Positions 45,607 to 55,922 of a DNA stretch of 64,000 bases are shown piece after piece. Made by a program: the position numbers and the translations under genes. Below the pieces are notes generated by a model. That model was not told where the DNA came from and searched no databases. It worked only from the letters and a program-made list of their open reading frames with translations. The DNA lies in NCBI RefSeq assembly GCF_000715075.1, contig NC_134082.1, positions 142,650,948 to 142,714,947 on the forward strand, written 5' to 3'. The stretch is from Nicotiana tabacum (lineage: Eukaryota > Streptophyta > Magnoliopsida > Solanales > Solanaceae). Position 1 is the first letter of the stretch. Every line of letters starts with the position of its first letter.

Positions 45607-47217
45607 GGATCTCCCCTAAGTACTACAATAAAAGACTAGCTGAAGAAATAAGGGAGAAGGGTTCACCCTAAGCATAGTAACCTGAAGAAGAAATAATTTT
45701 GTAACAATGGTCTCACTATGACATTGTATGCACTCCATAAGAAAGTGACACCCATCATGGCTAATAAATGGAAAGTGAAGTCAAAAAGTGATATTTGAGA
45801 TCATATGAGTTACAGAAAATTCCAGTATTTGTGGGGTACTAAGATAAGCCAGTTATTTATGCAGCAAGTAGATGAATGACTAGGAAAAGTAACTGCTTGC
45901 ATGTAAAGACAACTGAGTAGGAACAAAAGAAATTATTCTCTCTACGACCCAGAGTTAGTTATGTTATGAACACACTTAAGATTTTGGAGTATTATCCATG
46001 CAGCATATATGTTGACATTCATACAACTATAGAAGACTCGGGTATAAGTTAAAAGAAAGAATTGAGTCCAGGTCACAGATAAAGGCTTGAATTGTTAGAA
46101 GATGATATCATGGATGTTCCATAGTGTCCGCAAAAGGATAAAGTAATAACTAATACCCTGAGTCGTAGATCAAAAGATATATTAAGCCTACACAAAATCT
46201 AAGAGAGAAGAGGAAACTAAAGAGTTAGATCAGCTAAGTAAATCAGGAGTTTGATTATTAGACTTAGATAATTATAGAAATTATGATTGATAGCATTGCA
46301 GTATCAAAGGTACAAGAGAGATTGTACAATATCAATATTCTATAACGGCTCTACGATAAAGCCAGTTAGAAGAGTACCAACCTTATAAGAAGTCAGTATG
46401 AAGCTCCCACCAAATTGTGTATGAACTAGAGGTACAAGTTTATAGTAGGGCTTCAAGATATGGATGTGAATTCTACTTATATGGAAGAAAGGTTATGAAA
46501 GAGATAGAATATACGATGCAAGATTTAAACGTAAGTAAGGTAAAGGTAAAAAAGGTACAAGATGCTCAAGTGCAGATGGTTGTGAATAGTTAATACTTTA
46601 GATATAGGGCTAGAAGTGTTGTGATTCAGTATCCAGAAATGATGGTGGTGTCGTCAGTAGAATATCTTCCACCCTATGGTTTCCAAGTACCGAGAGGTCT
46701 AGCTAAGAGAGCAAAAAAGAGTTAGAGACGACGTGATGTCTCACTTGAGGTTCCGGAATAACACAAGGAAACCTATGGTGCTAGAAATTTAAAGGAATGT
46801 TGTGAGTAGTATAAATATATATATGTGTAGGTTGAAAGTTAAAGAATGGTAGAGCAACTTGGTTTTAGGTAGACACGAGTAAGGATAAGAAAGGCGAGTG
46901 AGAAGGTGACGAGAATAAGTAAGGCCTAGAGCTCGGCTAAAAGGTGGAGGAAGAAGGAGAGAAGAGTCACATAGACGCTCATACAAGGATAGAGTCGTAT
47001 AGGCAGCATGACAGAAGATAGCGATAGTTACGAGATTGGAAGAATTCCGACCACATGTCGTGGTATGATAAAGAGGACTAAATGGGGGAATGCCCTAGAC
47101 TTCGAATTTATTGACAAAATAGTTGCCTAGATGACGAGGTCAGTATTAAGGTATTCATAAGAGCCATAATTTTTGAGACTGATAAGTGCATAAGTTAAAA
47201 TTCGAGAAGAATGTTCT
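45607..47217 (+). pseudogene. pol: Chromovirus pol remnant (RNase H end) and 3' region
   Basis: 45850-46190 carries degenerate RNase H blocks: VIYAASR, EQKKLFSLRPR, ILEYYPCSIYVDIHT, RLELLEDDIMD and TNTLSRRSKD. They match the order in Tekay-type pol but have stops and shifts throughout. No integrase is recognisable between 46200 and 47217. The last 30 bp before the PPT resemble the usual FEDEC-type C-terminal region of chromovirus pol. Confidence 0.6.
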
Positions 47218-47231
47218 GAAGGAGGGAATGA
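47218..47231 (+). other. Polypurine tract before the 3' LTR
   Basis: GAAGGAGGGAATGA precedes the LTR start TGTTACACCCC. Confidence 0.7.
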
Positions 47232-49916
47232 TGTTACACCCCATATTTTCATACATGAGAGTACGTTGTAAGTCAATTGATGTAAGCTCATAAATGAGAT
47301 CATCCTTCAAAGTAAATAAAGTAAGTTAATAATGTTACCTTGGAGGTTACAAATATTTAAGATCATAGATAACAAGTACTAAGAGGATTAGAAGACTTAG
47401 AAGCTAAATGAATTGAAGAAAATAAGTTTTGTCAAAAGTCGACAAGTTGGGAATGTTATAACATGTATTTTTTGGGTGAGGCTGGGGTGCTTAAAATTAT
47501 AAGGAGGTTATGTTATGAGTTATTTTAATTGTATGATAGTTGTGTGTTATGTTTTAAAATCAAGCGAGTTGTGGAACAAAAGTTGGCAAAGGTCATCACA
47601 AGTAACATTCATAAATATGTTGAAAATTAGGTCAAATATAGCTGAGCTTTTCTACCAATATACTTGCAATTACTGGGTGATCTAACTATCAATTTGAAGA
47701 TCTACGAGTCTAGTTTTTAATAGATTTAACCATTCATCGATATGATATTGAAGTACAGAGGTATTTGCATTTTTGTAGCAGCTCTCATGGGACCCGCAAA
47801 GTCAGTGTAATACTCCAGCTTGTATTTAAGTCAATTTTAAGTCATTGTAACTCATTTTTCTCGACCAAAACAGTTCCTAAACCCTCCTATATGCTCTCCA
47901 AGGGTTCCTCTATGATTCTAGATTTAAAACCTAAGATAAAAATATGAATCCAATGTTAGATATGCCGTGGTGCTTGCTAGATTGTAGTTCTTCATCTTGT
48001 GGCTATTTTGGAGGATTCTTCAAAGTGAAGTAACCTCAGGTTTCATATTGTTCTTATTTATTAAGGTAAGAATAAGACTCTTTTTCATATATATTGGAGT
48101 TTAAGGCTAACTATAATTGTTTTATTCAAGAAGAGAATACAATGCCGAAAGTGTTGTGGTGTCATTGAGGATCGTTGTGGGTTGTGTTTTGCTGAAATTT
48201 CATGTTGTTTCTACTGGTTAAGGTGAGTATAACAGCCTACTACATATGTTTGTTGTTGTTTTTGGATTGTTGGTCTGTTTGAGGGTGAATTAGGAGATGA
48301 ATAGAAGGTTAGGTGTCCTTCCATTGTACATAATATTATACTGGATATGTTGATAAGTTGATGAATGAATGACTTTGGGGTTAAAGGGTTCAAAAGGGAT
48401 TCAATCTGAGCTTGCCATTTGTCGTGTTAAATAGTAGTTTCGTTGGTGATGTTTATGCACTTGTTGTTGTGTAGCTTGATTTGTGTTGTGGTGCTAAAAG
48501 TGTATAGGTGAAGGTTGTATGGGTTCATGTTGGTTGATTCACTTGGTAAAGCAAGGAAAACATAGGAGATGCTGCCCGTTTTAATATAAAACAAGCTTGA
48601 TGTTCATTGTACAATAGTTGCATCTTTTGTAGCTTAGTGGTAGAATTATTATCGTTGTTGTAGATTGAAGTGCGGCGAGACGAGTTCAACATGGTTATTA
48701 GACAGGGTGTGATAAGGTATGTTAAGGCTAAATCCTTACTTCATTTTGGCATGATCTCGTAACTACATGTGTTTCATAACGAGACATAAAGAGAAGTTCA
48801 TACTCCTGAATTTATGTACATTATCCTAGTCTCATAAGTTACAGTATTCTCCCTTATCGGGACTTTATATTCAGTTATGTATTGTCTTCTTCCAGTCAAG
48901 AGAGCAGAGTTACATACATTATTGTAGTATTTTCACCACCGGGTAGGCCCCTATTGAATAGTATTATTGTATTTTAACCACCATCGAGCTATAATCGATG
49001 GGCAAACCCCTATTGGGCAACCTATGATCAGATGGTAAGTTATATACCGAGCCTACTATGGCCGAGTACCTATGAGCGAGCCCAGAATGGCTGAGATATA
49101 GATCCTAGTACGACCGAGCGCCTATGAGCGAGCCTACTACAGTAGAGCAATTACACGTACCGAGCCTTATAGGGCCGGACAACTATTTTACTTACTATAT
49201 TAAGAGAGCTGAGTCAGTATAAATAGGTAAGCATATCTTTAGATTATCTTTGACTCCCTATTACTTTATGTTATTATATTATCAGCTCAATTTTAGCTTT
49301 TAGTTATTTTGTTGTTTTACATATTCGGTACATTATTTCGTATTGACATCCCTTTTGCTGGGGATGCCGCATTTCATGCCTGCAGGTCCTTCTAGATAGT
49401 TGGACAGACTTTTCCAGTAGATAGAGTCAAACATCAGCTAGGTTGGTAAGCTCTGCTTCCTTGTAGTTAATAGTTCTAGACGTTGTAGTCCATTTTATAT
49501 ATACAGGTTTGATGGGTAGGTCGAGGCCCTATCCCGACCATAATACAGTTTAGTTATCTCTGGAGGCTTGTAGACGAGTTCTATGTATCTTGTAAATTAG
49601 TATTGTGACCTTGCCAAACCTTGTGTACATGTTCAGTTTGGTATTGCTGGTTATAGACGTTCATGGAAGCCTTATCGGTCTACATAGTTATTCATATAAG
49701 CTTTTGGATATGTGTACCCTCATATGAGAGAGACATTATATTAAGATGATTCAGAATATGGCCTCATCGGCCTCGATTGGTATTGTTAGCATGCAGGTAG
49801 GTTTCATTGGCCTAAGTTGAGGGATACCCCTCTATAGTTCACAATTACAAAGTGGTACGCTCGGGCGAGTATGGCACTGGGTTCCGGCTACGCCTCCCCA
49901 GGTTTGGGGCATGACA
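47232..49916 (+). repeat. Del/Tekay-type 3' LTR
   Basis: Starts TGTTACACCCCATATTTTC, ends GTTTGGGGCATGACA, 2685 bp. It does not match the LTR at 40332-43472, so the two are different families or the element is a recombinant. Short repeats of CCGAGCCTACTATGGCCGAG type lie at 48950-49180. Confidence 0.75.
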
Positions 49917-50732
49917 GGGACACACTGCAAGCGGCCCATAAAAGAACAAATCAGGTGAAAAGATCAAGTGGAACCCTACTATACTCTTTGTATGAAAACT
50001 TTGCCACGAGAGATAGAGAAACCATTCAAGAGTTGTATACAAGGTTCACAACATTAACAAATGAAACAAAGTCTCTTTGAAGTATTGTCTCTGAAGATGA
50101 GAGGGTTGAGAAGATACTAACTAGGATTTTGCCAATAACATGGGAAAGCAATATCACTGCCATTCAAGGATTAAATAATATTGCTACACTTTCTTTGGAT
50201 GAGTTTATTGGAAATCTCATAGCTTATGAACTTAGAAGACAAACCATGAAAATGGATGTGCCTAAGAAGGAAAGGAGTCTGGAACTCAGAATTAATGAAG
50301 GTTCTGAATTGGAAGATGATGAAATGGCAATAATTACCAACGACTTCAAGAAGTACCTAAGGAGAGGAAATGGTTCTTCAAGGAGTGGAAGCTACAGCAA
50401 GGAAAGAGATCCAGAGAAGCAAGCTAATAATAAATGCTACAAGTGTGGAAAGACTGATCACATCATGAAGAACAGTCTTTTGTAGAAAATTGAATGGAAA
50501 AAGAAAAGAGCAGAACAAAGGAACAAGTTCATCCCAAGAAAGGCAAAAACAAAGGATCAACCAAGGCCAAGGTTGTTGCTTGGGGAGATAGCTCAGATGA
50601 AAGCTCCGATACATAGCCTGGAATAGAGCTCACCATAAAAGTCTCCTCAGCAGTTGCGCCTACGCGCAAAGATGACCACTAATTGAACTTGTCAGATTCT
50701 GCATATTTAGTACAAAAGTGTAGCATGAGTAC
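49917..50732 (+). pseudogene. gag: Ty1/copia gag fragment
   Basis: Reading frames at 49917-50078 and 50129-50485 give a copia-type gag: LYENFATRDRETIQELYTRF, a nonsense codon at 50078, ILPITWESNITAIQ, LSLDEFIGNLIAYELRRQT and a zinc knuckle CYKCGKTDHIMKN in which the last Cys is replaced (expected CX2CX4HX4C). The start is missing because the Tekay LTR abuts it; the end is cut by the Ogre LTR at 50733. Confidence 0.82.
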
Positions 50733-51215
50733 TGTAAGCACGTGATTTTTGCTTTACCAGCAATCGCTCCAAAAGAAAATAAAAATAGTGACAAATGATT
50801 TCGCTATACAATGTTTCGAGTTTTTTGTGACATGTGTTGTTAATCATTTGTGGGTCTGTCCATTTTGCATCTAATCTTACCGATCAAAATACAAAGCATG
50901 TATGTCAGGGTAATTAAAATCATAATTCGGTCGTTGAAAGAAAATCCACAAAAAATATGAAATGCATCTAGGTTGTGATTTAAACCTACTTAAATATTTC
51001 AATATGTGTGTGATAACTGTGTTAAAGGTTTAAATTAATGATTGTTTTAATGTCAGTTTTTATTATTTTTATTTACTTAATTTTTAAAATTAGAAAAAAA
51101 GAACAAAAAGAAAAGAGTGCAAGATTAACCGGACTTGGGCCTGTTTGTTTTGAATATTCTAAGCCCAAAAGCAGCCCAAGTCAGCAGCCCAAGCGACCCA
51201 TTCCCCAGGCCATCA

Positions 51216-51422
51216 AAACGACGTAGTTCAACACCAAAACTACGTCGTTTCAGGGATGGTTAATCTGAGCCGTTCATTTCCATTGATCCGATGGCCTTTA
51301 TTGGCCCTCATGACCCGACTCGTTCCCATTTTAACTGACCCCCTACTTAACCAAACGGCACCGTATGGTTAAGCTTCCCCAATCCTGGCCATCAATTGTA
51401 ATCAATCCAACGGCCAGGATTG
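51216..51422. promoter_or_regulatory. Three inverted repeats upstream of the LTR TATA box
   Basis: First: AAACGACGTAGTT (51216-51228) and AACTACGTCGTTT (51238-51250), 13 bp perfect. Second: 51346-51373, a 28 bp near-palindrome (CTTAACCAAACGG and CCGTATGGTTAAG). Third: CAATCCTGGCC (51380-51390) and GGCCAGGATTG (51412-51422), 11 bp perfect. They could be binding dyads or cruciforms. Confidence 0.65.
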
Positions 51423-51436
51423 AATCAGCCTCCCCG

Positions 51437-51444
51437 TATATAAA
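51437..51444 (+). promoter_or_regulatory. LTR TATA box candidate 1, element 5
   Basis: TATATAAA, 15 bp after the last of three inverted repeats and followed by a C-rich start-site-like region. The candidate at 52842 is an alternative. Confidence 0.5.
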
Positions 51445-52841
51445 CCTTCTATCGTATCCCACGCCCCCTATCCGAACCCCCCCTCCACCCATCGTCTTCA
51501 CCAAACACTGAAACCCCCCCAAACCCTAGCAGCCGCCCTAGTCTCCCTCGCCATTAAAGCCGGCGGCACGAACGCCGGTGACCACCTCCTGAACACCCTA
51601 AGACCCCCTCACTCTCCTGAACATGGATCTGTTACCCCCTAGCCTCGAATCACCTTCCTTCGTCTCGAATCTTCATTTGAAGATTCGAGTCGAACCCGGA
51701 CCTATACCAAACCACCCCATCTTCACACCAGACACTCCCCGGACCCTCCTCGTGACCAAACCAGACTTTGTTTGGTCCGAATCTACCCACAGCTCCTAAA
51801 AAACCAGATCTGAAAATCCAGACCTTAGAACACATGCACCTGGGAAATCAGGCCGGTCTTGAAAGGGGTTTTGAGGTTTAATGGATCTTGACCAAGGTGT
51901 TCTCATGTGAGAACACCCTGGTTAAAATTTGTTCAGCCTCAAATGGTCAAAGCTAAGTCGGACTTGGGTCATTTCGGTTTAAACTTCCCCAGTAAGTGTC
52001 CTCTCTCCTTTTTAGTTTTTGTTGAGTTTGTCAGCATGATTTGTTGTTGTGAGTATTTGTTATTGTCTGTTACTTTTTCTGTTTTCTTCCATCTCTAGCA
52101 AAGACCTTTTATTTGGTCGATTGATTTTATATGTGTGTGTTCTGAATGTACTCTGTGATATACATGTTCGTCGATTAGATTAACCGTCAAATAAGTTAAC
52201 TTATATAGGTTCCCAGTGATTGACCAAAGTTGTCCGAAGCCCTTTAGGTCCCTGAACGTATTGTTTATATGAGCGACTGATTATTACCTGTTATAATTAG
52301 TATTGTCGACCTGATAAATGTTGTCGATTAACTTCCTACGACTGAATGTTCAAATATTCTAATATGTACAACCTCACTTGATTGAATGGACCTGTATTGT
52401 GATTTGAGTGTTGGACATTATCTATGAATGCTAGTTTGTAACTACATTGTAAAAAAACAATTAAAAGAATCAGGCTAGGGCAATTCTGAAATTGAACTTT
52501 CAGAAGTTCAAAAATGCCCTGATACTGCAATGGGCAGGGCAGTAATAATCAAGGGCTAACAAGGGTATTCTGGGGTGTTGAAAAGGACAAAACGATTAGT
52601 TTAAATGAGCTGACAAGTAGGGTACTAATTTGGGATTAAACTAATACCAATGGGGAACAAGACACAAGGGTGTGGGGCTTAAAATGAATAATAAAATGAG
52701 CCCATAACTCTTGATTAAAGAAAACCAGGCGTGGGGAACCAATGGCTGGCATCAAAAGATGTTTAAGCATGGGTTTAATAGGTATGGGAAGACTGCAAGT
52801 GGGAGCATCCAGGCAGCTCAGCTGCACTGGGTCGTTTGGCT

Positions 52842-52849
52842 TATAAATA
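52842..52849 (+). promoter_or_regulatory. LTR TATA box candidate 2, element 5
   Basis: TATAAATA in the same context as 13691 in element 1, so it is the candidate conserved in both copies. Confidence 0.5.
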
Positions 52850-53971
52850 GGCCATTTCAGAACTCAAAAAGGGCTGGAAAATTTTTAGTCTTAAGAGAGG
52901 TCTTGTGAGTTTAAAGAAAAGACTGAAAACATAAGGAAATTTCCAGTAAACATTGTAACCAAACACTGTCTGAAAGTTGTATAAGAATTCATATTGGTCA
53001 AGCTGTCTTGGCCAAGATCTTTTGTTTGCACTGACTGAGCTGCTTGTGATTGTTAAACTGCTGGTGTTGCTGCATTGAGCATTTTGTTACCTCTGTTGTT
53101 GCCTTACTCTTTCCTGGGATTGCTTGTTTGGTACTCGACCATCTGCTGGTTCTCTTTGTTCTGGGAATTGTTGTTGTTTGTCTGTGGACTGTGGAAAACA
53201 CTTGGATTGTTGATTTGTTTGTTGTGTTGTTGCTGTGTATTTGCTGTTGCTGTATACTGACCAGCTGATCACTCCTTTCTTCTTTGTCCTCTATACCAGG
53301 TACACAACCAATGCACTGTCAAAAATGTAATTGGAAAATTTGAGCATGAATACAAATGAAAGTCCTGAAGAATGTCTTTTATACATAGATTGTTACATTA
53401 AATATTCATGTAATGTGTAATAGTTTGCATTCTTGTTTTGGATGCTGGAGATAGCCTTCAGGCCTAATAACTGTCAATGAATGGTGGTTGAATGTTAGAT
53501 TGTGTATATAGGATGGTGATAAGAGTATGCCCAAGGCAGTAGGTTATATCCCAGATTTAGTGCAATGGTGTAGTATAAGCCTGTAATGTATGCCAAGCAT
53601 GAAAATCGTACACTACTAGTTAAGTTCTTTCCTTTCCAATAAATTGCCATATATAACTGTTAAAACCATGTTTTAAGACAAGGAACACAGGGTTTACAAT
53701 CTCAACCCCACGAAGGTCGAGCCCGGGTCAAAACAGACCAAGCAGGCACGCATCGAACAAGCAGCGGCCCAGGTCTGGCCCATCACGCATGGGCTGGATT
53801 TGGGCCCGTGATTATTTGTTCGGCTGACTGTGCACGCAGCCTCGTTTCTGATTTTTAAGCATTTCTGAATGTTGTTATAGATAACTTGCAAGCACGTAAT
53901 TAATTAGGACTATCTATTGTTTTCAATTAGTAGAGACAAACGCGACAAGAAACGTAGTTGCTATAGGATAT

Positions 53972-54592
53972 CCTTTTAAAATAAGAACGAGATGAGCCTC
54001 GACAAAATTAAATAAAATTGCACAAGCTGCGGGGCCCTCGTTAAATGTATATTATCGAAGCATTCAGTTTCCAGGACGGGTCGTTTAGCAAACCTCACGG
54101 CCCTCCTAGAATAATAACGCGATAGCCTCTTTAAGCGCGTATTTAATAATTTTACCTTCTTAAAATCGGGTGCGCATTTATGTGACCCAAATCCAAATCT
54201 CGACGGATTCGAAATGTATTTCTAATCACGGGTACATTGATTGTGACGTGGTTCAAGATGCATGTCCATGACGTCGCAAATTCCTTTTAAAAGTAGAACG
54301 AGACGAGCCTCGTCAAACAAAAATGTACACAGCTGCGGGGCCCTCTAACTGTATATATATTAAAACACTTAGAATTCGGGACAAGCCGTTTAGCGAATTT
54401 TTCGGCCTTCCCCAAACAACAATACGCTAGTTGTTTTAGGCGCGTCGTAATAATTTATTCTCCTTAATTCGGGTGCACATTTATGTGACCCAAATCCAAA
54501 TCTCAACCGAGTCGAGATATGTCAACAACCACGGGTGCATTGATGTAACGTTGTTCGAGATATGTTTTCACGACGTTGCAAGTCTTATAAAA
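53972..54592 (+). repeat. Duplicated ~311 bp LTR module
   Basis: The two units (about 53972-54281 and 54282-54592) each contain GAGCCTCG, GCTGCGGGGCCCTC, ATTTATGTGACCCAAATCCA and CACGGGT blocks in the same order. The element 1 LTR has only one unit (about 600-905). Confidence 0.8.
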
Positions 54593-54954
54593 TAACAGTA
54601 AATGATAAAAGCGGTTAAAAGTTAAATTTTGCACATAAGTTCACACTTGTATAAAATCAGATAATCAAGCCGAATATAACAGTTGAGCGACCGTGCTAGA
54701 ACCACGGAACTCGGGAATGCCTAACACCTTCTCCCGGGTTAACAGAATTCCTTATCCAGATTTCTGGTACGCGGACTGTAATATAGGGTCATTATTTTCC
54801 TCGATTCGGGATTAAAATTGGTGACTTGGGACACCCTAAATCTCCCCAAGTGGCGACTCTGAAATAATTAAACCAATCCCGTTTCGATTGTCCTTTAATT
54901 GGAAAAAACTCCCTTGTACCCTCTCGGGTGCGGAAAAAGGAGGTGTGACAGCTC

Positions 54955-54972
54955 TGGCGACTCTGCTGGGGA
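54955..54972 (+). other. Primer binding site of element 5
   Basis: TGGCGACTCTGCTGGGGA, four bases (GCTC) after the LTR end, as in element 1. Confidence 0.85.
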
Positions 54973-55922
54973 CTTTATTATGACCCAGAACCACTAGTTC
55001 AGGGTTAAGAATTCGAGCTTAGAATAATTGTTATTATTTGGCTTTATTTATTATCTGATTTTATTACATGTTTTGAGCCTAATGTGCTAAATGCTGCTTT
55101 TACTGCTTTGATATTGTTGGAACTGTACATATAAACTGTGCCGAAACCCTTCTCTTCTCTCTTGAGGAGCGCACGCTGGTCGTGGCTTCTTTCTGTTAGT
55201 GTCATATGCCCAAAATAGAACGAGGATTCGGAGGAGTTGCAAAATCGGATGGCCTTTTGGTTACCGGTACACAGCTCCCATCCTCGGCTCGAGTTGTTCG
55301 CTCGGGTAAGCCAGGTCTAGAACAAACACCTAGGTTTTACAGCTTAGTATAACTTAACTTCATGCCGGATCCCTAGTAGGAACGCTTATTTGCATCATAT
55401 GCATTTGACTTAGGGGACTCAGCACAGGGGCTGGGTCCGTCTAGGACAAGCAACCTGAGAATAAAGACCATCCTGCTGCATCCTGCTTGCTTTATGCATT
55501 TACTTGTTTCAAGGCTTGCATGCTGACCGGTTTCTGAATATCGGGAATGTTTGAAAAAAAAAAAGAGAGAATAACGGATAAGGAGATAATTATTTTTGAA
55601 AGATCAATACCCAGAAAATGGTTAAAACTCTGCCAGAATTTTGAAAAAAAAAAAGAAAAATAGCGTGTCTCCAAAATTCGGCTTATCCCTGAACTACGTC
55701 AGTTTGATTCTCGCAGGGTGCAAGATACGTAGGCAACCCCCATCGGGCTCAACTTGTTTTTCAAAATATATGTATAATCCAAATAACGAAAGTTTTTAAG
55801 GTGACATCATACTTTTCGGAAACAACCAAATTTCGTTTTTCTAGAAAAAAAAGGTGTGTCAATTTGGTATTTGAGTCCAATGAGTCTGGATCTTTGCTTA
55901 ATCACCCCAATAAACATGCAGA
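54973..55922 (+). other. Leader between PBS and ORF1, element 5
   Basis: 950 bp with no supported ORF. The pseudoknot motif copy E lies at 55691-55754. The remainder aligns with 1291-2308. Confidence 0.75.
55691..55754 (+). other. Conserved pseudoknot motif, copy E (before ORF1)
   Basis: Helix 1: CTACGT (55694-55699) with ACGTAG (55727-55732). Helix 2: TCT-C-GCA (55709-55715) with TGC-A-AGA (55719-55725), one C/A mismatch. Helix 3: AGTT (55701-55704) with AACT (55751-55754). Helix 3 uses a third, unrelated base combination yet still pairs. Confidence 0.7.

Larger units (their letters stand above)
50733..54950 (+). repeat. Ogre-like element 5, full 5' LTR
   Basis: Starts TGTAAGCACGTGATTTTTGC and ends TGTGACA, 4218 bp. 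The expected left target copy is AGTAC (50728-50732); the right one is beyond the window. Three inverted repeats precede a TATA box at 51437, a second TATA candidate is at 52842, and a ~311 bp module is duplicated at about 53972-54592. No LTR-encoded protein is supported. Confidence 0.9.

Noticed and set aside
49357..49367. PBS-like TGCTGGGGAT in the Tekay LTR
   Set aside because: A lone 10 bp match in the middle of an LTR of a family that uses a different primer; chance is sufficient.
40332..49916. One complete chromovirus with two normal LTRs
   Set aside because: The two LTRs do not align and the interior holds a foreign LTR fragment, so a single intact unit is not supported.
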